This document shows, piece by piece, positions 1 through 9,524 of a stretch of 64,000 nucleotides of DNA. The notes under the pieces are model-generated. The model ran no database searches. It saw only the letters and a program-made list of their open reading frames with translations, and was not told where the DNA came from. Source of the DNA: Phaeodactylum tricornutum CCAP 1055/1 (taxonomy: Eukaryota; Bacillariophyta; Bacillariophyceae; Surirellales; Neidiaceae); the NCBI RefSeq assembly GCF_000150955.2, contig NC_011679.1, positions 496,001-560,000 of the forward strand, given 5' to 3'. Every line of letters begins with the position of its first letter. Position 1 is the stretch's first letter. Made by a program: the position numbers and the translations under genes.

Positions 1-882
1 TGTACCGCGTGGAAGTTGCAGTTGGGCGGATTGTGTCGGCAAGCGGGTTGCACGCAGTGCGATCCACTGGCTCTGTCACCTCCAGACAAGCCGGAATCGG
101 AATCATCCGAAGTAAACGCGCCAGAGAATTTCAGTTCCGCTTTGGGAGAAAGGGAAAGCGAGTCTCAGTCGGTTGTGGCAGAAACCCCTTCGACGGAACA
201 GCCTCCAAGAATGGAGAATCGCACCGAAAACGAGGGCGTGGCGTTTTTGAAAATGAACGGCGTGGAGGATCCCGAGGAAGCATCGTCGTCTCGGGCTTTG
301 GAGAACGAGTCGAATTTCAGTTCCGCCTTGGGAGAAATGGAAAGCGAGTCTCAGTCGGATGTGGCAGAAGTCCCTTCGACGGAACAGCCACCAAGAATGG
401 AGAATCGCACCGAAAACGAGGGCGTGGCGTTTTTGAAAATGAACGGCGTGGAGGATCCCGAGGAAGCATCGTCGTCTCGGGCTTTGGAGAACGAGTCGAA
501 TTTCAGTTCCGCGTTGGGAGAAATGGAAAGCGAGTCTCAGTCGGATGTGGCAGAAGTCCCTTCGACGGAACAGCCTCCAAGAATGGAGAATCGCACCGAA
601 AGCGCGGGCATGGCGTTTTTGAAAATGAACGGCGTGGAGGATCCCGAGGAGGCATCGTCGTCGGGGGCTCTGCCAGATGAAACGATGACCGACGGCAGCA
701 TTGAGCGAACGGAAGCTAATGTCTCAAAAGACGTCGATGTCGCACCAACCATTTCTGTTGCGGAGGAATCAGATTTGGGTACAAATCCTGCAACCGGACC
801 AACCACCGATGTCGACCCGTCAGAGGACGAGGGCATCCGACAAGCTCAACAAAAAGAGCGCGCACAAAGGTATTTTGCGTAG
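1..882 (+). CDS. 3' end of an acidic repeat-containing protein of unknown function
   Basis: The frame is open from the left edge to a TAG at 880-882, so this is probably the C-terminal part of a longer gene; no convincing ATG lies inside the window. About 290 residues are visible. They are dominated by three tandem copies of a 62-residue unit rich in Glu and Ser, carrying phrases such as FSSALGE, STEQPPRMENRTE and FLKMNGVEDPEEASSS. The tail after the repeats is also acidic and ends near QQKERAQRYFA. I see no transmembrane segment or known catalytic motif, so the protein is probably disordered. A possible short intron (donor near 870, acceptor near 914) would replace the last few residues, so the exact C-terminus is unsure. 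I do not recognise the family. Confidence 0.6.
   Translation, partial: CTAWKLQLGGLCRQAGCTQCDPLALSPPDKPESESSEVNAPENFSSALGERESESQSVVAETPSTEQPPRMENRTENEGVAFLKMNGVEDPEEASSSRALENESNFSSALGEMESESQSDVAEVPSTEQPPRMENRTENEGVAFLKMNGVEDPEEASSSRALENESNFSSALGEMESESQSDVAEVPSTEQPPRMENRTESAGMAFLKMNGVEDPEEASSSGALPDETMTDGSIERTEANVSKDVDVAPTISVAEESDLGTNPATGPTTDVDPSEDEGIRQAQQKERAQRYFA
127..672 (+). repeat. Three tandem copies of a 186-bp coding repeat
   Basis: Units begin at 127, 313 and 499, each with the same AATTTCAGTTCCGC start. The spacing is exactly 186 bp (62 codons), so the reading frame is kept. The third copy decays after about 672. Copies two and three are nearly identical and copy one differs at scattered sites, which suggests recent expansion by unequal exchange or slippage. 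Confidence 0.93.
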
Positions 883-1012
883 CTCATCCCGTTGTCCTAC
901 TTACTTACCTATAGATGTGTTGCAACGTCGACATATTATAGAATCTGTTATCTAAATTTAGAGTCAGTAACGGATGTGAAGTGATGTTGTGGACGAGGTG
1001 ATCGGTACGAAT

Positions 1013-1981
1013 TCAGGTATTTGAGGGGTTTTCCTCTGGCTCATCCACGGGTTCAACGGACTGCACCCGGAGCGAAAAAGGAAAGATGCCTTCTCCAAAG
1101 GTCTCTTTGGGATTCGGCTCGCCGTTGGACAGTTTAAGCGAAAGCATGAGTCCAATCTGATTCATCTCCTCCGCCACGAACGTGTAATTGGCCTTATCTT
1201 CGTTGGGATTACGACGGACCCCGCCACCAAAGTTAGGTAGCAACGAGTCGAGTGGCACGCGAACATCCTGCCAGGTTCCATCGTTCCGGGTGGGAATATC
1301 GGCCTGCCAGGACGGACTCCTCGACAGGGGTCCCCCCGCCGTCCCATCGGTCAAAAAGAGCTTGTAGGTTTTGCCGTCGCCCAGCACCCGCAATCGTATC
1401 GCCGCGGTGCGAGTCGATGGCAGTACTCCCGGTGGTAGCATGGTGCGGATCGACGCAAAGCCTCCACCTTCGGTGTTGATGGTTCCGTCAAAGTGCAACA
1501 CACCGTCCTCCGTAACGTGTTGTTGCGTGTCGGATTTGCCGCCCATGACTCCGTCGTCGAGACGGTACCAGCTCAAGGCCTGACCGGCCATGGTCAAGGC
1601 CGTCACGGCGTTGCGTTCGTTCGCCGCCCGATCGTATTTGGCAATGCGCATGGCTTGACCCATTGCTGCTGGAATTGGAATGCTTGGTTGTGGCGCTGTG
1701 CGGGTAGGACCGGAAGGATCGTTCGTCTCGCGATTGTCGATTCGAATGTCACGGAGGTGTGGGGAGGATGTGAGTGCTTGTGATTGTGGTGATGATTGTT
1801 GCTTTCTTTGATTCCACCAACGAAACGGAGAACGGAAGGGTGTCTCCGAAACCGGGATATCCCTGGCAGTCGTGTCGGATGCCGAAACGGCCTCGACGAC
1901 CGTACCAAAGCAGGGACGTTCCACGAGCGCCAGTGTCGCGACGGCGAAACTTGCCACCAACGAACGTAAGGTGCTTCGCAT
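1013..1981 (-). CDS. CIA30-domain protein (complex I intermediate-associated 30 / NDUFAF1-like)
   Basis: A single-exon gene of 322 residues with ATG at 1981. Residues about 135-310 match the CIA30 fold: the family start WYRLDDGVMGGKSD, then GGGFASIRT, a WQDVRVPLDSL stretch, and the closing beta segments with IGLMLSLK. CIA30 proteins act in assembly of mitochondrial complex I; chloroplast relatives serve in photosystem assembly. The first 27 or so residues (MRSTLRSLVASFAVATLALV) are basic then hydrophobic and look like a targeting signal, but I cannot tell mitochondrion from plastid. A low-complexity linker rich in Pro, Ser and Gln follows. It is convergent with the repeat gene on its left and divergent from TFB5 on its right. 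Confidence 0.85.
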   Translation of the reverse strand: MRSTLRSLVASFAVATLALVERPCFGTVVEAVSASDTTARDIPVSETPFRSPFRWWNQRKQQSSPQSQALTSSPHLRDIRIDNRETNDPSGPTRTAPQPSIPIPAAMGQAMRIAKYDRAANERNAVTALTMAGQALSWYRLDDGVMGGKSDTQQHVTEDGVLHFDGTINTEGGGFASIRTMLPPGVLPSTRTAAIRLRVLGDGKTYKLFLTDGTAGGPLSRSPSWQADIPTRNDGTWQDVRVPLDSLLPNFGGGVRRNPNEDKANYTFVAEEMNQIGLMLSLKLSNGEPNPKETFGEGIFPFSLRVQSVEPVDEPEENPSNT

Positions 1982-2466
1982 TCACCCCGTTTTTCCGAAT
2001 CGTTCACTAATTCGGTTTTGATGTTTGAGGGCAACCCAGTGTAAGTACCATTCGGTACCAGCCGGAGCGGGGGGGGGTGAGCAGTGGCACCGGTCCTTGG
2101 GCGCGTTTCCACCCGTACTCGGTGTTCGTGTCCCTCACGACACGGCTTGTGACGCTCTGCGTACCCATGCATCCCGGTTGTGCGGTGATTCACGAATGTG
2201 CCGATGCTCGGGGTCACCAGTACCCCGTTCTTGGTACGGTTGAGTAGGGCTGAGCTGGTTTAGCAAAAGATAAACGGGTCGGGGCCGTCCGTAGAGACGA
2301 CGACGCACACGCCATACCACAATCCGTAAGGAGCCATCCCTCGCGTCGTATCCTATCGAACTTTTTCTCACCAGGACGAACCCAGAAGGGTATTATTCTT
2401 TGTCATTCAGAAGTCTTCGTCCTTCTTGCAGTTGCGAAGCGCATTGGAAAGAAGTCGGCGGGTGAC
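1982..2466. promoter_or_regulatory. Divergent promoter region between CIA30 gene and TFB5
   Basis: About 485 bp lie between two divergent ATGs and must hold both promoters. A run of eight G near 2070 stands out. No ORF with a recognisable product, no tRNA and no clear core element could be identified. Confidence 0.4.
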
Positions 2467-2802
2467 ATGTCGTCGAAACGCAAAACAACATCGGGCAAGG
2501 CGTCGTCGCAATCACCCAGCGCGCGGTCCCCGCGCCACCGCCCAAAAATCCACAACGACGACGACTTGCCGCCATCGGCCGGATACTTGGTGTCGTGTGA
2601 CGTTCCAACGAAGCAATTCATTCAACATTTGAACGATCTCAAACCAGTGGACAAGAAATTCATCCTGCAAGATTTGGACGCCACGCACTTGCTGGTGGAA
2701 CTCAAGGCGCGCGATGAGATTCGCCGCAAAGTGGAAGAATGGGAAGATTCCAACGTGTTTTCTTCGGTCGAGCGCGTCGGAGAGGATCTCGACATGTCCT
2801 AG
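2467..2802 (+). CDS. TFB5: TFIIH core subunit TFB5 / GTF2H5 (TTDA)
   Basis: A protein of 111 residues with ATG at 2467. From about residue 38 on it follows the small TFB5 family closely: GYLVSCDVPTKQFIQHL, then KKFILQDLDATHLLV, then an amphipathic helix ending near SNVFSSVER. TFB5 binds the p52/Tfb2 subunit and stabilises TFIIH, the complex for transcription initiation and nucleotide excision repair. The family is normally about 70 residues; here a basic, Ser-rich and Pro-rich extension of nearly 40 residues precedes it, possibly a nuclear localisation tail. It is short but strongly supported by the conserved core. Confidence 0.92.
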   Translation: MSSKRKTTSGKASSQSPSARSPRHRPKIHNDDDLPPSAGYLVSCDVPTKQFIQHLNDLKPVDKKFILQDLDATHLLVELKARDEIRRKVEEWEDSNVFSSVERVGEDLDMS

Positions 2803-2836
2803 GAGTGGATGATGGAGTGCTACACGGTGTAGGTAC

Positions 2837-2856
2837 GTAGGTAGGTAGGTAGGTAG
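2837..2856. repeat. (GTAG)n microsatellite
   Basis: About five GTAG units lie just 3' of TFB5, between two convergent genes. This is simple-sequence DNA with no obvious role. Confidence 0.9.
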
Positions 2857-2987
2857 TAGTGGCTACCAAACAATGGACGTGCACCTTATATAACGAAACG
2901 CCACCGGCGCGGGCAGAGTGACGTGACAATGCATGGATGACAATATGCACCAGCAAAAAAAATACAAAACGCGCTCCTCCTGATCGC

Positions 2988-5700
2988 TCACACCACCGCG
3001 TGCACGGTTGGCTCCCATACCTGTTGACTCCATGCGTCGCGCATCTCGCGACTCAGTTGCGGGTGATTCTTGTCGAACTCGAACGGGCCGGCCGCAAAGC
3101 ACACCAGGACGGTATTCACCGCACTGCCCACCACACCCAACAATAAAATGTCGCTCAGGATAAAGCCAATCACCGAACCGATCAAAAAGGCCGTAATAAT
3201 TGGTTTGTGAAAAGAGGAGAATTCGTATCCGTCCGTTTCTTCCACTACTACCGCAAAGACACCGGCGCTCCCGCCAATTATCATACTCGATAAGAGCAGC
3301 ACATTCCGAATCAAATTGTCCCGTACCACGTCCATCCATTCGCGCGTTTCGAACAATTGAATCGCCTTCTTGCCAGCATCGGTAAAGCCGTAGCCGTACA
3401 TACCAATATACGTAAACGACCATCGGTTGCACGCACGTAGTTGCAGCGATATCCTTCCCACCACACCGCACGCGCGATCGCAGAGACCGACGGTATCCGC
3501 TGCTGAATCGGGATCCCCGTTGGGCTCGTCAGTGATCACTTCATTCTTGTCCTCGTCCGCAATCCTCTTGCTCCGCTGCGCATGATTCATACACGCACTG
3601 CCGGTGCCTTCCGGTCCCCCACCAAACATGCAGCAACAAAAAGTACCCAGTACAGACAAAGCCTGTGCCGGTCGAATAATCAGACTACCCAGACAAATAG
3701 AGCCCAAGCTCGTCGTCAATGAACGCGTCAGTGGTCGTAGTACGGCGGGGCTGCAAAAGGTACGCAACTCTTGGGGGTAAAACCACCAGGTACCAATCGC
3801 ACTCGCCACTGTGACTCGAACGATGTTCTTGATGACCGCATTGGTCCAGTGGAAGGAAAACACCAGCAGCAGGTACAGCGGAATGTGACTGCTGCGCACG
3901 TGCGGTTCACAGACATCCTCCTGGTCACAATCTTTACTGTTGAAGGAATTCACAATGCCTATAAAGGCCATGGACCAGATCACGCACCAACAAAAGGCCA
4001 CAATAATGCTAGTGAGTCCAAGAATCGTTATATCGGCGGTACAGCGCATTGCACACAAAGCTGTGTACAAATTTGTGGCCGCAAAGGGGATGCGATTCCA
4101 ATTGTACATGGTCTGCAAAAAGGATTATCAAACCCATTCCGTGAGTACCAGGATCAAAAAAAAGGTTCGTAATGCGAGTCGCCATAATAATTCCAGCACA
4201 GAAAAAACTTACATGACCGAACGTAACGAGTAATGCCGTAAAGCCCAGGATGGAGATTATCCCGTAAGGATCCAATGACAACCCGACCATGCCCCAGCCC
4301 AGCGAAAGAACAATAGAAAAGATCAGCATGATTTGAATCAAGGATCGCGCCAAGATCAGCATGAATCCAAAACTTAAATAAGTCAATACGCAACCGTAGA
4401 ACCCGGTAATGCTCACCAACGCAATCACATTCTGGTAATCAATCGTAAAATCGTCATCGTGGTATTCTTTCGTCGTAGCTTGCTTACGCAGATCAACGGC
4501 GTCGTCAGAATACAGAAGCGTATCATTGCCTTGATTCAACCATAACAAGTCGCTTAATGTTGTACTAGGACCGGTCGTGTTTTTTGCAGTGTCTCTGGCT
4601 TCGCTTGCTATGGCGGGTGACACAACGATGCTTTCTGACCGTGGAACGTGAAATTCTGGTGTTTGTAATCGGCGTTGTAATTTTTCCCAGCGTAGCTTTC
4701 CTGGCTTCGTCCAACTGGACCAGGGCTCGTCTCGGAATAAAATAACGCCTATTCCGTAACGTGCCGCACACAGGCACACCAGCAACAGTTGTACGAGGAA
4801 ACACACGGCAAAGAATTTATCGTTCCATCGGGAGTTCGTCGGTTGTGGCCTTCCACGTACTTGGGTGACGGCGCGTTCGCGAGCGATTTGCTCACGCTGG
4901 CGGCGTTGCTGATTCCGCTTTTGTCGTCGCCAACGACGACGGTCTCTTTTCGGCAAAGGTTGAAGTGGTGGAGACAGTGCATGGTTTTCGTCCAATCCTA
5001 ATTCGGACAGATTAGGGTCCGAAAATCTTTGCGGCATGAACATGTCGTTGTTAATGCTATCACTCTCGAAATGAGAAAACGCTTCCAACCTTTCCGAAGG
5101 AGGCAACAGAGATTCAACGTCTTCCTGAATAATCGAGCCGTCTACCCAGAGTGGAGAGGTTGCGCGAGTTTCTTGTAAAGAACCGTAGTGATTATGATAT
5201 ACATGATGATGAAGGCGGTTTTGTTGCTGTGCAATGCTATGGTTCGGATGATCGAGCAATGGCGGTGCGGCATGCCACAGATCGTGCCGCACCGGCGGTC
5301 TGCCGAGTTCTCCTTCAGATTGGGGGAAAAAGTAAGCATCTGATAAGGACGCACTGTCATCGGAATAGCCTAGATCACTACTGCTATTGTTGTCTTCTTC
5401 ATCGCGGGAGTCTGTATTGTACACATAGCGATAGTCCGGGTGGGTCTGTGTGTACTGCTGGAACGAGGTTGTCGTAGAAAGGCGATATAAGTGTTGCTCG
5501 TTCTCGTTGTAATCTCCATTATTTCCCGACTCGGGGAGGTCCTTGTCGTGGGAGAGGAGGGGCTCTTCTTCGTTGGAATCTCCGGAGGTGACTGTCATCT
5601 CGGCGGACCCACCTGGTATGAGATCTGGTGGCGGTGACGAGGAAATTTCTTCTTTTCCTTCCGAAACACCACGGATACTACTTCGAACCAATATTTCCAT
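2988..5700 (-). CDS. SLC44 / choline-transporter-like (CTL/PNS1) membrane protein, two exons
   Basis: Exon 1 runs 5700 to 4213 and exon 2 from 4112 to 2988. The 100-nt intron (4113-4212) has GTAAGT at its donor and TTTTTGCAG at its acceptor. Joining them restores the frame (ITLLVTFGH then TMYNWNRIPFA) and gives 870 residues. The C-terminal half carries the SLC44 signature: a SFHWTNAVIKNIVRVTVAS segment followed by GTWWF, with many hydrophobic helices around it. Family members move choline or related solutes across plasma or organelle membranes, although the substrate is disputed for many of them. The first 290 or so residues are acidic, Ser-rich and His-rich (for example RLHHHVYHNHYG) and look cytosolic and disordered; they end in an Arg-rich patch just before the first membrane helix. 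The protein is longer than the usual 650-700 residues because of this N-terminus. Confidence 0.88.
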
Positions 5701-6779
5701 GAAGAATAACTCTTACTTCCAAATTCGCATGCTCGCCGAGTCACTGTATACGATAATTTATTTCGATGTGGAGACAGACTCGGACAAAATAGCTCTCGGT
5801 AGATGCTGGTGAGCGAGCTGTCGGAGAGAGAAAATGTGCCCAGAGAAGCAACAGGCGTTGCCTTCTCAACGACGAAGCGGGGAAGATGTACGAGGAAAAT
5901 AGAGATCAAACCGACAGCAAAATTATTTCGCTGACAGGGAGTGCTCCGGAACGTTCTTTTACGCTAGTCGGATCGGACCGTAAGTAGTTATAATGTAAAT
6001 CACTGTCAGTGCGAGCACTGCGTAGTTTATGTACCCTCTTCTTCCGAAACTCTAACAGACCGTATTCTTCTTGAAAATGGATTCATGTCACTTCCGGGGT
6101 GGACGCCAGAGTTTTATGGGGATCAAATTTTTCAGAGTATCCCACACCACGAGCATGCTCTGCATGCGCCCTTGAGGGAATGCTGCTATTGGTTGGAATC
6201 TGTGAAGTACGCACTTATTGCAACAGCTTCAGATTCGCTAAATGAATAGCATTTAGCGATGTATATCTCTTTCAACGGAAATCATGATAATTATAATCGA
6301 ATAATCGCCATCTGTACCTTCTCATTTCGAGGCGAAGATGGAAACCTTCACAATTATAATTATATCGAAGAAGATTTGCTTAAGATATATAGTCACCGAC
6401 GAAGACCAAAACGGGAGTACGAGTTGACTGTGTTTACCATCTCTCACAGCTGCGAAAGCACTTTCATGTTTCCTTTGTGCTCTACAAACTGTAAGTGCTG
6501 CGTGCTAGGACCAGCTGCTTGATGTCCCGACTTATTCCGTGTGTCAGCAGGTAGATCATTCACAGTCATGTCAGCAAAAGAATTCAAGGGAGACGAAGAG
6601 AGTACTTCACTGTCAAATCATTTCAAAAATCTATCCGTGGAAGTAGGTGCAAAAGTACAAGGTCGTTCGCACATTCGAGTCTTTACAGATAATTAATCAA
6701 ATTACAGTTTCTATCGCTCGTGTTCGTGCACGTGCGTGCAGATGTAGCTTTGGCAGTAGGCCGACACAAAACACTGGCT
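5701..6779. other. Intergenic region upstream of the SLC44-like gene
   Basis: About 1.1 kb contains the SLC44-like promoter and the 3' flank of the ankyrin gene. Two related AT-rich blocks (around 6284-6302 and 6350-6366, both with ATAATTATA-like cores) occur. I see no coding gene here; the small ORF at 6259-6522 has no family features. Confidence 0.4.
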
Positions 6780-7931
6780 TCAGTCGAATATATCAAAGAC
6801 GGGGCCGCTTCCGGTCGCCTCCTTATGGAGGCCAGCAATCCGGTTCGTCTTGCGTATCGCTTGCACCATTTCAGGAGCGGCCAGAAGCAGCTCATAGGTG
6901 GTCGACAGATTCAGCCGCGTGTACACGGCCCGTTCGGCAGAGGCCAAGAAAGGCACCAAACCTGATAATACATCAACCTTCCGCAGAGCTTCCGGAAAGG
7001 CAAAGGCCAGTTCCCGGACACCACCCTTGTGCCAGGTCAAGTGCGTATCATAGACTGCCACGTGCAAGGGCCACCGACCATCCGCATTCGGTTGACTCGC
7101 CGCGTATGTAGAGACGGACAGCAAGGCTTGAATCACAAACTGCGTGTACACGTGCCCCTCCGGAACGGCACTAGCCACAGCATAATGCAGCGGAAAGTTG
7201 CCTAGCGCGTCGCACTTGCTCACATCTCCTATATGCGTGCAAAGAATTTGTGTAAAGTAGTCGCGTGGACAGCGGACGGTACAAGCGGCGGTGAGGAGTC
7301 GAAAGTAGGGCTGTTGTCGGGAAGACGTTGGAACGGTACCGTGGTAAGCTGCGTGCAGAAGAAGGGCCATTTTTTCTTCCCTCGCCGTCGCTGCATGCGC
7401 AAATCCTTTATTCCGGTTCTTCCAGACCAACTGTAACGGATTCTCGGTGACACTGTATGCGTCGAATTTGACAAATGGTCTGGTCGCCAACGAAGGGTCG
7501 ATAGCGAGCATGGCTTTTAGCACACGAATGTCGGCATTTGCTTCACACGCGATATGAAACGGTGTTCTCGTCTTGAAGCCGTTCTTGGTCGGTACCGAAA
7601 CCGCTTCGGGACAAGCTTCAATCAAGCGCAAAATCAGTTTCCTGGTGTACCAAGCGCTGGACGGTAGTAAACGTGGCTCCACGGCAAAATGCAAGGGTGT
7701 CCAGGTCCCCACATTGCCCCAAGCTACTTGCTCTGGAGAGACTTGCAGTATAGATTGAACAGCGTCTAGCAAAGCACCGTCCACGATTCGAGCTTGACAC
7801 AGAATGTGCAAAGCCGTTGATCCGTGACGATCCGTCCACATCAAGTCCTGCGGGTGCGATTTAACACGAGCGGAAACGGCATCGTACTGACGATTGGCGG
7901 CCAAACGATAAATCGCTGGACTTTTCGGCAT
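6780..7931 (-). CDS. Ankyrin-repeat protein
   Basis: A single-exon gene of 383 residues with ATG at 7931. Several ankyrin-type helices are visible: GSTALHILCQA near residue 37, TWTPLHFAVEP near 75, RTPFHIACEANADIRVLKAML near 120, GNFPLHYAVAS near 240 and GRWPLHVAVYD near 285. Spacing between repeats is long and irregular, as is common in diatom ankyrin proteins. No kinase, zinc-finger or membrane domain accompanies them. It is probably a protein-interaction scaffold with an unknown partner. It is divergent from UTP23. Confidence 0.8.
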   Translation of the reverse strand: MPKSPAIYRLAANRQYDAVSARVKSHPQDLMWTDRHGSTALHILCQARIVDGALLDAVQSILQVSPEQVAWGNVGTWTPLHFAVEPRLLPSSAWYTRKLILRLIEACPEAVSVPTKNGFKTRTPFHIACEANADIRVLKAMLAIDPSLATRPFVKFDAYSVTENPLQLVWKNRNKGFAHAATAREEKMALLLHAAYHGTVPTSSRQQPYFRLLTAACTVRCPRDYFTQILCTHIGDVSKCDALGNFPLHYAVASAVPEGHVYTQFVIQALLSVSTYAASQPNADGRWPLHVAVYDTHLTWHKGGVRELAFAFPEALRKVDVLSGLVPFLASAERAVYTRLNLSTTYELLLAAPEMVQAIRKTNRIAGLHKEATGSGPVFDIFD

Positions 7932-8488
7932 TTTCCAGCGCTTCCACGCTTGGAATAGCTCGCAGTTAACACAAAATCGCTTCGTCGTTCCGAAAAGTGG
8001 CTCCTGTGACCTTGTGCTACTACATCAAGACCCACTTTATAATTCGATGCAAAATCGTGTAAATGGGAAGCAGATACAATTGAGGCGACTGCAAATGTAA
8101 GGTCGAGTCTTAGCCAAGCTTTAGCGTGTCGAATGTGGCGTGAGTGGCGGTGTGGCAGTCAGAGAAGTCATCGTCAAAATTTTGCACGAAAGGGGTGAGT
8201 TGTTCGTGAATTCACAGTCGAGGAAAATTCCAGCATCCCAATTCTCAACTGATTTAAATTTTAACATTCAAGTATAGATTCAAAACATTTGACCGTCGTC
8301 CGTAGGAGGAACCGAGTCCTCTGTCTTGTCTGAACCAATCACCATGAGGTTGTACGGTTCCAACCGGGACAGAGGGTTTTGTAAAACGCCTTTCTCTCAA
8401 TTGTTCCACCACGCCGTACTCCTTTTCTTGGTCTAGTCCACAGAATCATCACTGTTCAGTGTTGCCGTATTACGTTCCGTAACGAAGC
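7932..8488. promoter_or_regulatory. Divergent promoter region between ankyrin gene and UTP23
   Basis: About 560 bp between two divergent start codons. No coding potential, RNA gene or repeat is evident. Confidence 0.35.
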
Positions 8489-9319
8489 ATGAGACACGGC
8501 CGCGCCAAAGCAGCGCGCAAGACTCTTCAATTCTTTGAACGGGTCGTGAACATCAAGCCGCCTTATCACATACTATTGGATGGCACGTTCGTCGTGGCAG
8601 TGATCAAATATAAAGTGCCACTGTTTGATCGTCTCGATCGACTACTACAACATGCTACTGTTCACCTGCATATCACGCCAACCGCACTAGCAGAACTTGA
8701 CAAATTGGCACAGCATGCGAAAGGAGACAAGCGGGACATAGTTCAAGAGGCTCGGGACTGGGCGAAGCAGAACTGCGAGCTCATTGATGACAACGAAAGC
8801 CTTCCGTCGACGTCGGTGGTGGAAGCCGAGAATCCCCGCGCCTGGGATAAGCTAAGTGATGCAGGCAAGGATGTCATGCGTCTCGTTGGGTACGGTAAGG
8901 ATGGCGATGACGCATCCACCCGACGACGGTATTTTGTGGCATCGCAGGATGAACAAGTCTTAGATTTGGTCCGCAATTTCCCTAACACCAGCATCCCCGT
9001 GATTCGCTTGGCCCGGGGTTCTGTTCTACTCCTAGAAAACCCTAGTAAAACAGCCAGTCATCAGGCTTCTCGAGACGAAAAAGCGAAATGGAGTGTGGCG
9101 GGATCCGTCACCGCTCAAGAAAAGGTGTTGGTCAACATTGTCAAGCAAAAAACTCGACAAGATCACGCTGCTCGAAAGCCTTCGTCGCAGTCATCACGAC
9201 CACCTTCGTCACGTCACAAGCAAAAGGCCAAAGGGCCCAATCCCTTGAGCTGCAAGAAGAAACGGGACGAGTCGACGACATCATCATCATCCAACAAAAG
9301 GAGGCGGACAAAAAAGTAG
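8489..9319 (+). CDS. UTP23: UTP23, PIN-domain rRNA-processing protein of the SSU processome
   Basis: A protein of 276 residues. The N-terminus follows UTP23: a basic start, FFERVVNIKPPYHILLDGTF, then a PIN fold with LHITPTALAELDKL and, after an insertion, RRYFVASQDEQVLDLVR. The family hallmark KGPNPLSCKKKK appears here as KGPNPLSCKKKR near the C-terminus, inside a long basic Ser-rich tail. UTP23 works in the nucleolus in early 18S rRNA maturation and release of the snR30/U17 snoRNA. The zinc-binding Cys/His cluster of the yeast and human proteins is not visible; only one Cys (in QNCELIDD) remains in that region, and a 45-residue linker replaces the rest. It is convergent with the primase gene. 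Confidence 0.9.
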   Translation: MRHGRAKAARKTLQFFERVVNIKPPYHILLDGTFVVAVIKYKVPLFDRLDRLLQHATVHLHITPTALAELDKLAQHAKGDKRDIVQEARDWAKQNCELIDDNESLPSTSVVEAENPRAWDKLSDAGKDVMRLVGYGKDGDDASTRRRYFVASQDEQVLDLVRNFPNTSIPVIRLARGSVLLLENPSKTASHQASRDEKAKWSVAGSVTAQEKVLVNIVKQKTRQDHAARKPSSQSSRPPSSRHKQKAKGPNPLSCKKKRDESTTSSSSNKRRRTKK

Positions 9320-9524
9320 AGGTTGCCGTATATTCTAGACGAAAACGCTTCATTAATTAGATCACTTGCCTGGAAGTAAGGTCGAAGAACAAGTCCGTAC
9401 GTCGAAGTTAGCGTTTCAGACGCTTGACTTGCTACAGAAACAAGGAACACCCATAGAAAATCCTTGGAGAAACTGCGAGTCTTTTCAAACTCGATGTTAC
9501 GTAGTTTGGCCTCACGGCTTTTCC

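Noticed and set aside
6259-6522. 87-codon ORF in an AT-rich spacer
   Set aside because: No domain, unusual composition and no supporting context; likely chance.
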